A stretch of DNA of 49,705 nt from assembly GCA_017436915.1 (NCBI GenBank), contig JAFSCE010000023.1, forward strand, positions 1 to 49,705. Direction: 5' to 3'. Every line of letters starts with the position of its first letter. The first letter of the stretch is position 1. The position numbers and the translations under genes are program-made. The notes under the pieces are model-generated. The model searched no databases. It worked only from the letters and a program-made list of their open reading frames with translations, and was not told the DNA's origin. Of the stretch, positions 7,996 to 14,801 are shown one piece after another. Source of the DNA: Clostridia bacterium. Lineage in GTDB: Bacteria > Bacillota > Clostridia > Oscillospirales > Acutalibacteraceae.

Positions 7996-9825
7996 ATGTG
8001 CGGATTTTGCGGTTTTACCGGTGATGCGGTCAATCGAGAGCAACTGTTACAACAAATGGCGGATAAGATCACCCATCGCGGCCCCGATTCTCAAGGCGTG
8101 TATACAGATGAGATCCTCGCCATGGCGTTCCGTCGGCTTTCCATCATTGACCTTGAGGGCGGCAGTCAGCCGATCGAAAATGAAGACGGCTCAAAAGTGC
8201 TGATGTTCAACGGCGAGATCTACAACTACCGTGAACTGCGCAAAGAATTGCTTGAGGCGGGTCACGTTTTCAAGACCGAAACCGACAGCGAAGTGTTGCT
8301 GCACGGGTTTGAGGAATGGGATGCCGATCTTCTCTGCCGCTTGCGCGGTATGTTTGCGTTTGCGGTATGGGACAAGCACACAAAGGAACTGTTTTTGGCG
8401 CGCGATTATTTTGGCATCAAGCCCATGCACTATACCCTGCTCCCTGACGGGCGGCTGATCTTCGCCTCCGAGATCAAATGTATTTTGGAGCATCCCGATT
8501 ATCACAAAGAATTTAACACCGCGGCACTGGACAACTATTTATCGTTCCAGTATTCGCTGCCGCGCGAGACCTTTTTCAAGGATATTTACTGCCTGCAACC
8601 GGCGCACTACCTGCGCTACCGTGACGGTGAAATAACCGAAACCCGTTATTGGGAAGCAACCTTTACCCCCGACGAGAGCATGACGCTCGACGAAGCGGTA
8701 GATCAAATCGACGAAGTGTTTACAAATTCGGTGGAAGCGCACCGCATCAGTGACGTCGAGGTTGGCTGTTTCCTCTCCGGTGGTGTGGATTCCTGCTTTG
8801 TGGCCTCATACTTTGGCGGACAAAAGGCCTTTACCGTCGGATTTGACAACGGTCAGCATTACAACGAAACCAATTTCGCCGCCGAGCTTGCCGAAGCGGT
8901 AGGTATCGAACATCACAAGCATCTGATCTCAGAAGAAGAATACTGGGAATCGTTGCCGAAAGTGCAATACGTACTGGATCAGCCGCTTGCGGATCCCGCC
9001 TGCGTAGCACTGTATGCGGTATCAAAGCTCGCTTCGCAATACGTCAAGGTCGTGCTATCAGGCGAGGGCGCTGACGAACTGTTTGGCGGCTATCGTATCT
9101 ATCACGAACCCACCTCTCTCGCCGGTTATCAAAAACTGCCGCGCACTCTGCGTCGGGCGCTCGCTGCGATCGTGCGCGCGATCCCGTTTGATTTTAAAGG
9201 AAAATCCTTCATCATCCGCGGTTCCAAAACGGTGGAGGAGCGCTTTATCGGCAACGCGTATATGTTCTCGAAAGAGGAAAAAGCCAAGCTCCTCAAAACC
9301 ATTCCCGCCACCGACCCAACCGAACACACCAAACAGTGGTTTGCACGGTGCGAGGGGCTGGACGACGTCACACGGATGCAATACGTGGATATCAACCGTT
9401 GGATGGTAGGCGATATTCTGCTCAAAGCCGACCGCATGAGCATGGCACATTCGCTTGAACTGCGCGTACCGTTTTTAGACAGACGAGTATTTGAAGTTGC
9501 CTCGCGCATCCCCACGAAACACCGTATCGGCGGCGGCACCACAAAACACGCACTCCGACTTGCCGCCAAGCGCCATATCCCCGAAAAGGATACCGCGCGC
9601 CCGAAGCTCGGATTCCCCGTCCCCGTGCGGGTGTGGCTGCGCAAAGAAATGTATTACAACAAAGTAAAAGACGCGTTTCTCAGCGCTGATGCCGAACGCT
9701 TCTTCAACACCGACGTACTGGTGCAATTTTTGGACGAGCACTACACCGGCAAGCGGGATAACAGCCGTAAGATCTGGACTGTTTATATGTTCCTTGTATG
9801 GTATCATCTGTATTTTGGTGATTAA
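7996..9825 (+). CDS. asnB: Asparagine synthase (glutamine-hydrolysing)
   Basis: Converts aspartate, glutamine and ATP to asparagine. The 609-residue protein starts MCGFCGF, so Cys2 becomes the N-terminal nucleophile of the class II glutamine amidotransferase domain (about 1-210). The glutaminase motifs RRLSIIDLEGG and FNGEIYNYREL are intact. The C-terminal synthetase domain carries the ATP pyrophosphatase loop SGGVDS at about 261-266 and the later signature SGEGADELFGGY. ATG 7996 follows ACGGAGG; starting upstream would run through the tRNA and would bury Cys2. Monocistronic. Confidence 0.97.
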   Translation: MCGFCGFTGDAVNREQLLQQMADKITHRGPDSQGVYTDEILAMAFRRLSIIDLEGGSQPIENEDGSKVLMFNGEIYNYRELRKELLEAGHVFKTETDSEVLLHGFEEWDADLLCRLRGMFAFAVWDKHTKELFLARDYFGIKPMHYTLLPDGRLIFASEIKCILEHPDYHKEFNTAALDNYLSFQYSLPRETFFKDIYCLQPAHYLRYRDGEITETRYWEATFTPDESMTLDEAVDQIDEVFTNSVEAHRISDVEVGCFLSGGVDSCFVASYFGGQKAFTVGFDNGQHYNETNFAAELAEAVGIEHHKHLISEEEYWESLPKVQYVLDQPLADPACVALYAVSKLASQYVKVVLSGEGADELFGGYRIYHEPTSLAGYQKLPRTLRRALAAIVRAIPFDFKGKSFIIRGSKTVEERFIGNAYMFSKEEKAKLLKTIPATDPTEHTKQWFARCEGLDDVTRMQYVDINRWMVGDILLKADRMSMAHSLELRVPFLDRRVFEVASRIPTKHRIGGGTTKHALRLAAKRHIPEKDTARPKLGFPVPVRVWLRKEMYYNKVKDAFLSADAERFFNTDVLVQFLDEHYTGKRDNSRKIWTVYMFLVWYHLYFGD

Positions 9826-9829
9826 GAAA

Positions 9830-9865
9830 AGCCGCCCTATGCGTAAAACCACGCATAGGGCGGCT
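9830..9865 (+). terminator. Terminator-like hairpin after asnB
   Basis: A perfect 15-bp stem (9830-9844 with 9851-9865, loop AAAACC). The T-run after it is weak (TCTTGT), so termination may be partial, although the stem is very stable. Confidence 0.7.
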
Positions 9866-9889
9866 TCTTGTCAGTGTCGGTCGAAGGGG

Positions 9890-9918
9890 TTGACAAATCT
9901 CAAAAATGCGGTTATACT
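9890..9918 (+). promoter_or_regulatory. Consensus promoter of the G5/3D-domain gene
   Basis: TTGACA and TATACT with a 17-base spacer, 38 bases before the ATG at 9957. Confidence 0.85.
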
Positions 9919-9956
9919 GCCAAAGTCATGACACTTTCATGGCTTTGGAGGTAAAC

Positions 9957-10976
9957 ATGAAAGAACAACTGCTTGGCTGTTTGGCTTTTTTCAAACGACA
10001 TGCAGCCGTTTTCATCGCCATAGGGCTCGGTGTGTTATCGGCACTGATGCTGCTCGGCATGACCTTGTCACTACGCTCTGTGACCGTTAACGATGACGGA
10101 AAAAAATTGACCGTGTTAACGTTCAGCCACGATCGCGAAAGCATTTTAGCGAGCGCAGGCATCACCTTGCAGTCGCAAGACGTGGTCACTTCATCCGCAT
10201 CCGAAATTGAGATCAATCGAGCATTTCACGTCACTGTAGCCGTAGACGGCGGTGACTCAACCACCCTGTGCGTAACCGAGGGCACTGTCGCCGACGCGCT
10301 CAAAAGTGCACAGATCAATACCGTCACCCACACGTTAGCCAAATACGCCCCGGAAGATACGCTCACCGCCAACATGGTGATTGACGTAAAGCCGCTGGAA
10401 AACACCACCCGCACCGAAACGGAAGAGATCGCACACGAAACCGTGCTTACCTTTTCCGAAGACTTGCCCGCAGGCAGCCGTTCAACACAGCAGAAAGGTG
10501 TCGCGGGTGAAAAAACGATCGTCTATCGTGATTATTTCAAAGACGGCAAACTGGTGGAAACCGAGATTGTCAGCGAAACAGTAACCCGCGAACCGGTCAC
10601 GGAGCTTGCCACCGTCGGCGCAGGCGCGTTATCTACTCCACCGGAAACACTCTCCATTGATGCAAACGGTGTCCCGCAGAAATACAAACAAGTATTAACC
10701 GGCACGGCTTGCGCCTACACCGCCGGAGAAGGTGCGCGCACCTCAACCGGTACGATTCCCGCAGTGGGCACGGTAGCGGTCAATCCGAAAGTCATTCCTT
10801 ACGGCTCAAAACTGTTTATCGTATCGGAAAGAGGTTACGTATACGGCTACGGTGTCGCGTCCGATACCGGCGGCGGGGTACTGAAAAACCTCATTTTAGC
10901 CGATCTGTACATGGATACGGCAAAAGAATGCTTCCAGTTTGGCAGACAACAAGTTACTATCTACGTATTAGAATAA
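9957..10976 (+). CDS. YabE-like cell-wall protein with DUF348, G5 and 3D domains
   Basis: A 339-residue exported or membrane-anchored protein. It has one N-terminal membrane segment (about 16-38), then ubiquitin-like DUF348 units (about 45-140) and a G5 domain (about 150-225, with EIVSETVTREPVTE). It ends in a 3D domain (about 245-339) with the Asp-rich core SDTGGGVLKN and ADLYMDTAKECFQFGRQ. Family members (YabE, YocH, Rpf-like proteins) act on peptidoglycan, often as muralytic enzymes used in growth or germination. ATG 9957 follows TTTGGAGG. Monocistronic with its own consensus promoter. Confidence 0.9.
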   Translation: MKEQLLGCLAFFKRHAAVFIAIGLGVLSALMLLGMTLSLRSVTVNDDGKKLTVLTFSHDRESILASAGITLQSQDVVTSSASEIEINRAFHVTVAVDGGDSTTLCVTEGTVADALKSAQINTVTHTLAKYAPEDTLTANMVIDVKPLENTTRTETEEIAHETVLTFSEDLPAGSRSTQQKGVAGEKTIVYRDYFKDGKLVETEIVSETVTREPVTELATVGAGALSTPPETLSIDANGVPQKYKQVLTGTACAYTAGEGARTSTGTIPAVGTVAVNPKVIPYGSKLFIVSERGYVYGYGVASDTGGGVLKNLILADLYMDTAKECFQFGRQQVTIYVLE

Positions 10977-10977
10977 A

Positions 10978-11010
10978 AAAGCGCTTCTCGCTATCGGCGG
11001 GAAGCGCTTT
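10978..11010. terminator. Bidirectional terminator between convergent genes
   Basis: A 14-bp stem (10978-10991 with 10997-11010, one G-U) with A-run on one side and T-run on the other. The minus-strand stop codon of the transporter half at 10991 lies inside the stem. Confidence 0.85.
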
Positions 11011-11368
11011 TTTGTGATTTACAAAACAATTCACGAAAACCGATATAGAGGAGTAGCACCCCAAAGGCGCGCCGCAAGAGGTTTGTGTCCATACCGGCGG
11101 CAAAAAAAGCGGCAAGTGCTGACGTGATAACCCCCGCCACCGAACACCATATCACCGCTTTCCATTCCACACGTCGGTTGCGGATATGCGCGATAAGCGC
11201 GGTCGGCGCGCAACACAAAAAATACAGTAAATTGATCCCGCCGGCGGTATATTGATCCACCGCTGCAAAGGTTGTCAGGTAAACGATCAGCAACGATCCG
11301 CCGCCGATCCCAAAGCCGCTGATAATACCCGTGATAAGACCGACCGCGATGGCAAGCGCGATCTTCAT
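10991..11368 (-). CDS. Half-size TSUP (TauE/SafE) membrane protein, second half
   Basis: 125 residues with about four hydrophobic segments and the TSUP motif GFGIGGGSLLIVYL at about 18-31. It ends LLRRAFGVLLLYIGFRELF, the repeat-end motif of the family. Full TSUP permeases are about 250 residues with two such repeats; this is one repeat. Its ATG overlaps the TGA of the previous half (ATGA at 11365-11368), so the two are translationally coupled and probably assemble together. Family members carry sulfite, sulfoacetate or other organosulfur anions; substrate here is unknown. The stop codon sits in the shared terminator. Confidence 0.85.
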   Translation of the reverse strand: MKIALAIAVGLITGIISGFGIGGGSLLIVYLTTFAAVDQYTAGGINLLYFLCCAPTALIAHIRNRRVEWKAVIWCSVAGVITSALAAFFAAGMDTNLLRRAFGVLLLYIGFRELFCKSQKSASRR

Positions 11369-11724
11369 AATAAAAGCACCGCCCTTACCCCACCGTACAG
11401 CAATAAGATACCAAACAAGCGGCGCAAAAGCGTTGCCGACATATTCTTAAAGAAAAAGCCCGACACCACACCTCCCGCTGCACCGCCAATGAGATACGGC
11501 CAGGCGAGCCCCAAATCCAAACCACCGCGCATCCAAAAGACGATCAGGGACACCAGGGACAGCGGCACAATAATCGCGATCGAGGTAGCAAACGCGTGCT
11601 TTTGTTTCATGCCCGTCCACGATGTCAGAAGCGGCACCAAAAACAGACCGCCGCCCGACCCGAACAAACCGTTCGCCACACCCGCCAGAGCACCCGTAAC
11701 CAAATATTTAACGGTCGGTTTCAT
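11365..11724 (-). CDS. Half-size TSUP (TauE/SafE) membrane protein, first half
   Basis: 119 residues with about four membrane segments. The conserved LAGVANGLFGSGGGLFLVPLL block sits near the N-terminus and LLRRLFGILLLYGGVRAVL at the C-terminus. Both copies have the same layout as one TSUP repeat but differ clearly in sequence, so this is not a recent duplication. ATG 11724 follows GGGGGTG. It overlaps the next half by 4 bases. The small gene upstream (11777-12055) may be in the same transcript, 52 bases away with no obvious terminator between. Confidence 0.85.
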   Translation of the reverse strand: MKPTVKYLVTGALAGVANGLFGSGGGLFLVPLLTSWTGMKQKHAFATSIAIIVPLSLVSLIVFWMRGGLDLGLAWPYLIGGAAGGVVSGFFFKNMSATLLRRLFGILLLYGGVRAVLLL

Positions 11725-11776
11725 GAGAACACCCCCATTTTGAGTTAGGGTGTGCTACTCAAAGATAAAATATACG

Positions 11777-12055
11777 TTACGGCAAACGCGACACGTGATG
11801 GCGTAGATAAAACAATGACAAAACCATCGTTTCCATTTTGTCGCGGTCACGCAACCCTGCATACCAAAATTGACGGTAGAGTTTGCTGTCCTCCGACAAG
11901 AGCTCCGATCGAGAACGCAGCATTTCCCGCCACTCCTCCGGAATCGGGTCCGTATACTGTCTGCGAAGAAACTCCTCGGTTTTGTCTTCTCCCATTCTGC
12001 CTTCCAGCAAATCAAGGCAGAGTTCTATCTCTCGAAATAGTTTCATTCTATACAT
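11777..12055 (-). CDS. Small hypothetical protein, charged and helical
   Basis: Not recognised. The 92-residue product starts MYRMKLFREIELCLDLLEG and is rich in Glu, Arg and Leu, predicted mostly helical; no signal or membrane segment. ATG 12055 is preceded by GGTGGTG at 6 bases; a start 36 bases upstream (MVVNK) also exists but has no good ribosome site. It is divergent from a ribbon-helix-helix gene across a dyad-rich region. A toxin-antitoxin relation cannot be claimed, because such pairs usually share an operon. It is more likely a regulated partner. Confidence 0.55.
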   Translation of the reverse strand: MYRMKLFREIELCLDLLEGRMGEDKTEEFLRRQYTDPIPEEWREMLRSRSELLSEDSKLYRQFWYAGLRDRDKMETMVLSLFYLRHHVSRLP

Positions 12056-12071
12056 TTTATTCACCACCATT

Positions 12072-12135
12072 AGTATTACTTTATGCCACTTTATATGAAA
12101 TGTCAATATTTCATCGCTTTATATCGCATAATACT
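12072..12135. promoter_or_regulatory. Nested inverted repeats between divergent genes (operator candidate)
   Basis: Outer arms AGTATTA (12072-12078) and TAATACT (12129-12135), and inner arms ATGAAAT (12095-12101) and ATTTCAT (12108-12114), share nearly the same centre (about 12104). CTTTATAT occurs twice (12089 and 12117). The region is AT-rich and lies between the small hypothetical gene and the ribbon-helix-helix gene, the expected place for an autoregulatory operator. Confidence 0.5.
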
Positions 12136-12150
12136 CCTGAGGTGAGACGT

Positions 12151-12315
12151 ATGAAACCGCTTAAAGAAAGACTCAGCATTACCTTGGACGGCGATATCAT
12201 CGAAAAAATCAAGGTGTTGGCCGAAGAACAGGATCGCTCCGTATCCCAGTACATCAATTTGGTGTTAAAAAGCCATTTGAAACGAGTAGACGAAAAGAAC
12301 GCCAAAAAAGCATAA
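12151..12315 (+). CDS. Ribbon-helix-helix (CopG/Arc-type) DNA-binding protein
   Basis: A 54-residue protein with the RHH pattern: a short beta-strand (RLSITLDGD), helix A (IIEKIKVLAEEQDR) and helix B beginning SVSQYINLVLKSHLKR. It would bind DNA as a dimer of dimers through the strand. ATG 12151 follows GAGGTGA; a much longer in-frame reading upstream crosses the opposite-strand gene and is not credible. The dyad-rich region just upstream is a likely target. RHH proteins are often antitoxins or plasmid or cell regulators. No downstream toxin is present, since a terminator follows at once. Confidence 0.8.
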   Translation: MKPLKERLSITLDGDIIEKIKVLAEEQDRSVSQYINLVLKSHLKRVDEKNAKKA

Positions 12316-12317
12316 CA

Positions 12318-12352
12318 AAAACCCCGAGGTCCTTTCACGGCCTCGGGGTTTT
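12318..12352. terminator. Bidirectional terminator
   Basis: A 12-bp stem (AAAACCCCGAGG with CCTCGGGGTTTT) directly after the RHH stop codon. On the minus strand it is followed by TTTTTGTTAT, so it can also end the transcript arriving from 12650. Confidence 0.9.
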
Positions 12353-12644
12353 AAATTGTTGGTTAATGGTTTTTATTTATCGTAAATTTTGATTCGCAGA
12401 TTGTTACGACAATCGGTTATCCTCAGTGCATGGGACTATCCCCTTCTTAAATAATTTTCAGGAAACCTCGCTTACAAATCATGTGAATCACCTTGTTTCT
12501 CAAAAGTTGGTTTGCTTAACTTCGAGTCAAAACTTAACAGATCTTTGGACTCACCTCTTTCGGTTTTTTTCCGAGGGTTGGTATTCAGCCCACGGGACTC
12601 ACTCCTTTTCTGTAATCTCGTCTTTTTATCTCTTTCCTTCTCTC
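12318..12644 (-). ncRNA. Candidate structured non-coding RNA of about 330 nt
   Basis: A minus-strand transcript is predicted from the perfect promoter at 12651-12679 to the terminator at 12318-12352. No open reading frame with a ribosome site fills it. Local helices are visible: CCTC-GG with CC-GAGG around an A7 loop, CTC/AAGTT with AACTT/GAG, and GATTGT with ACAATC near the 3' end. A motif of the form GG-G--AGTCCC-TG--CTGA occurs near both the 5' and the 3' part, and GGTGAGTCC once more between. It matches none of the standard housekeeping RNAs (tmRNA, RNase P, SRP) by eye. The 436-base stretch 12353-12788 holds only this and the two promoters. Confidence 0.5.
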
Positions 12645-12650
12645 ACCTAC

Positions 12651-12679
12651 AATATACCATACGTTATGTGCATTGTCAA
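12651..12679 (-). promoter_or_regulatory. Consensus promoter of the candidate ncRNA
   Basis: On the minus strand TTGACA and TATATT are separated by exactly 17 bases. No gene on this strand starts within the next 300 bases, so it appears to drive an RNA. Confidence 0.8.
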
Positions 12680-12727
12680 TAGTTTTTTTAAACTTTTTTT
12701 AAAATTTTTATTCAACATTTTTCGCAC

Positions 12728-12756
12728 TTGACGAACAAAGCAAAAATGAGTACAAT
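12728..12756 (+). promoter_or_regulatory. Promoter of the DUF1292 gene
   Basis: TTGACG and TACAAT with a 17-base spacer, 32 bases before the ATG at 12789. Confidence 0.75.
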
Positions 12757-12788
12757 AGAACCAGACCAAAAAGAACGGAGAATCGCAT

Positions 12789-13103
12789 ATGTCTGAAGAA
12801 TACGGAAACGATATTGTCACCGTCGTGGACGACGAAGGCAATCAACATGAATTTGAGATTCTGGATATGATCGAAACGGATACCGGCCGTTACGTGGCGC
12901 TGTTACCGATCTATCACGATCCGAGCGAAATGCTTAACGACGACGGCGAACTGGTGATTTTGACCGTCAAGGAAGAAAACGGTGAAGATCTGCTTCTCCC
13001 CATCGAGGATGACAACGAGTTTGACGAGATCGCCGAGATCTTTGAAGAACGGCTCACAGAGCTCTATGAAGTAGAGGAACTGGAGTCACCGTCCGACAAC
13101 TAA
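12789..13103 (+). CDS. DUF1292 domain protein
   Basis: A 104-residue, very acidic cytoplasmic protein beginning MSEEYGNDIVTVVDDEGNQH. The alternating beta pattern DDEGNQHEFEILDMIETDTGRYVALLP is the DUF1292 (YrzB-like) signature, followed by a Glu/Asp-rich tail. Function is unknown. In Firmicutes the gene often follows ruvX/yrrK and alaS, but here it is alone with its own promoter, between two structured intergenic regions. ATG 12789 follows ACGGAG. Confidence 0.85.
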   Translation: MSEEYGNDIVTVVDDEGNQHEFEILDMIETDTGRYVALLPIYHDPSEMLNDDGELVILTVKEENGEDLLLPIEDDNEFDEIAEIFEERLTELYEVEELESPSDN

Positions 13104-13106
13104 GTT

Positions 13107-13304
13107 TGTCCCCCTGCTCTGTGCGTGGACCTATCCCCTTTTAACCCTACTACACTTTGTCTAAGGGAGCTTTGCTCCGAAAGCGGATTGCAGACCTCCC
13201 CGCCCTCGGCGGGACGAAGGGAGCGCGAACCTTTTGGGCGGCAACCCACCTGCTTCTGATTAGTAGCAGGTTATGCGGGGATATTACGGCAGAGCGGGGT
13301 AACA
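13107..13304. ncRNA. Structured intergenic element (possible ncRNA, 6S-like closing stem)
   Basis: The 250 bases between the DUF1292 gene and the phosphatase terminator fold into one closed multibranch shape. Outer helix: CCCC plus GCTCTG (13110-13122) with CAGAGC plus GGGG (about 13290-13300). Next helix: TATCCCC (13132-13138) with GGGGATA (about 13277-13283). Inside are GGAGC-TTT-GCTCC, CCCGCC-CTC-GGCGGG and ACCTGCT-AGCAGGT hairpins. A long closed helix with an internal open region resembles 6S RNA, but no promoter is obvious on either strand and the direction is undecided. A repeat element is the alternative. Confidence 0.35.
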
Positions 13305-13315
13305 CACAAAATGAA

Positions 13316-13350
13316 AACGACCCGATGCGATTTGATCGCATCGGGTCGTT
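13316..13350. terminator. Terminator after the histidine phosphatase gene
   Basis: A perfect 15-bp stem (AACGACCCGATGCGA, loop TTTGA, TCGCATCGGGTCGTT). It lies 3 bases after the minus-strand stop at 13354 and has short T-runs on both strands. Confidence 0.8.
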
Positions 13351-13353
13351 GTT

Positions 13354-13974
13354 TTACTTATTGGGGATCAACGGCACGTAATTGATTGCTTCGGCAACCG
13401 GCTCACGCATCCACAAGGAGGGTGACACGCGCACGGTAAAGCCGCATCCCGCTTCGGCACCCCATTCGGAAACATCCGCCTGCGGCAGCGCATACGCCGC
13501 CATGATGAGCATGATGACACCGCCGTGGGTACAAATAACGGCATCGCCGTCTCCTTTTTTCATCACGTCTTCCACAATCGACTCAAACGCCGCCATCACG
13601 CGTGCCTGGAATGTTGCCGCATCTTCCCCTCCCGGGATAGTGGTCGTGGCACCGGTGATCCATTTTTGAAACTCGTCATCAACTTTCAGTTCTTCGGCAC
13701 TTTTGCCCTCCCACTCGCCAAAGTCACATTCCGCCAGTTCTGTAATAACCTCGGCATTACTGTTCGGATACAGCGTTTCCACCGTTTGGCGACAACGAGC
13801 AAGCGGGCTGGTATAAAAATACTTGGCAGCGGGATACTCCGCCTCTTCTTTTTTACGAAGCAAGTCCGCAAGCCCCACCGGCGACAACGGCAGATCGGTC
13901 TTGCCGATATACAACCCTTGCTCGTTGGCGGCGGTCAAGCCGTGCCGAATTAAATGAATTTTATAACTTTTCAC
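13354..13974 (-). CDS. Histidine phosphatase family protein (phosphoglycerate mutase-like)
   Basis: 206 residues with the catalytic motif LIRHGLT at about 8-14, where the His is phosphorylated. YTSPLARCRQT, ECDFGEWEGKS and the second catalytic His in VICTHGGVI near 140-150 are also visible. Substrate is uncertain; relatives include cobalamin phosphatases (CobC) and broad phosphatases such as PhoE, and no cobalamin gene is nearby. It starts at GTG 13974, preceded by GGAGG at 9 bases. It is divergent from the XRE regulator at 14090. Confidence 0.9.
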   Translation of the reverse strand: MKSYKIHLIRHGLTAANEQGLYIGKTDLPLSPVGLADLLRKKEEAEYPAAKYFYTSPLARCRQTVETLYPNSNAEVITELAECDFGEWEGKSAEELKVDDEFQKWITGATTTIPGGEDAATFQARVMAAFESIVEDVMKKGDGDAVICTHGGVIMLIMAAYALPQADVSEWGAEAGCGFTVRVSPSLWMREPVAEAINYVPLIPNK

Positions 13975-14008
13975 AGAAATTTCCTCCTAATATCGGTGGA
14001 TTCGACAA

Positions 14009-14037
14009 TTTACAAATCGTAATATCTGCGCTATAAT
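14009..14037 (+). promoter_or_regulatory. Promoter of the XRE regulator gene
   Basis: TTTACA and TATAAT with a 17-base spacer, 52 bases before the ATG at 14090. Confidence 0.8.
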
Positions 14038-14089
14038 GAAAAACCCACCGTATAATTCGGGGGATTTCATAAGACAGGAGCGACCTTAA

Positions 14090-14758
14090 ATGCCAACCGG
14101 TTTTGCGCGCACCTTGATGCTGCTGCGAAAGGAACGCGGGATTAGTCAAAAACAAGCGGCCGCCGCTTTAGATATATCACAGGCCTTGCTTTCACACTAC
14201 GAAAAAGGTATTCGCGAATGCCGTTTAGAGTTCGTTGTGCGTGCCGCCGATTATTATAACGTATCGTGCGACTACCTGCTCGGCCGTACTCCGGATAAAT
14301 CCGGTGCTATGCTGACGGTAGACGACCTGCCGGACGGCGAGCCGAACACAAAAGACGGTCAGGCAGTGGATAATATGTTGCCGGTCTTAAACAAAAAATT
14401 AACGCTCAACGCCATCAGCGTGCTGTTTGACGTTCTTAAGCGGTGTAAGCATAAAGAACTCACCGCCGAAGTATCCGCGTACTTAAATCTCGCGATCTAT
14501 ACCGTGTTCCGCAGCTTATATGCAGCGAACGCCAAAAACCCAAACGCTTTATTTGCACTGCCGGAAACCTACTGGCAACCGGTTGTCAACGGTGAAATGG
14601 GAATTGGGGCGGCACATATCCGCAAGATCGCCAGAGAAGCGTTTTCGGAATCCAAAGCGCCGTCGATGTTGCCGGACGCACTGGCAAAATCCTATCCGTT
14701 GTTGGCTTCCTCGCTCATGAACGTGTTGAAAAACGCGGAAGAATCCATCGAACAATAA
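14090..14758 (+). CDS. XRE-family transcriptional regulator
   Basis: 222 residues. A helix-turn-helix of the Cro/C1 type occupies about 7-65 (LRKERGISQKQAAAALDISQ, then SHYEKGIRECRLEFVVRAADYYNVSCDYLLGRT), a layout typical of clostridial regulators. The rest (about 75-222) is helical with no recognised domain; it may sense a ligand or mediate oligomers. ATG 14090 follows ACAGGAG. It is monocistronic, divergent from the phosphatase and ends at a shared terminator. Targets cannot be deduced. Confidence 0.88.
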   Translation: MPTGFARTLMLLRKERGISQKQAAAALDISQALLSHYEKGIRECRLEFVVRAADYYNVSCDYLLGRTPDKSGAMLTVDDLPDGEPNTKDGQAVDNMLPVLNKKLTLNAISVLFDVLKRCKHKELTAEVSAYLNLAIYTVFRSLYAANAKNPNALFALPETYWQPVVNGEMGIGAAHIRKIAREAFSESKAPSMLPDALAKSYPLLASSLMNVLKNAEESIEQ

Positions 14759-14772
14759 TTTTCGTTATAAGC

Positions 14773-14800
14773 AAAATGCGCGAGAGTACTCGCGCATTTT
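14773..14800. terminator. Bidirectional terminator (XRE gene / glycogen operon)
   Basis: A perfect 12-bp stem (AAAATGCGCGAG, loop AGTA, CTCGCGCATTTT). The last gene of the glg operon stops at 14802, right beside it. Confidence 0.9.
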
Positions 14801-14801
14801 T

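Noticed and set aside
12353..12660. A T-box or known riboswitch upstream of a gene
   Set aside because: The transcript runs away from the DUF1292 gene and no T-box GGTGG antiterminator motif, cyclic-di-GMP or glycine aptamer consensus is seen.
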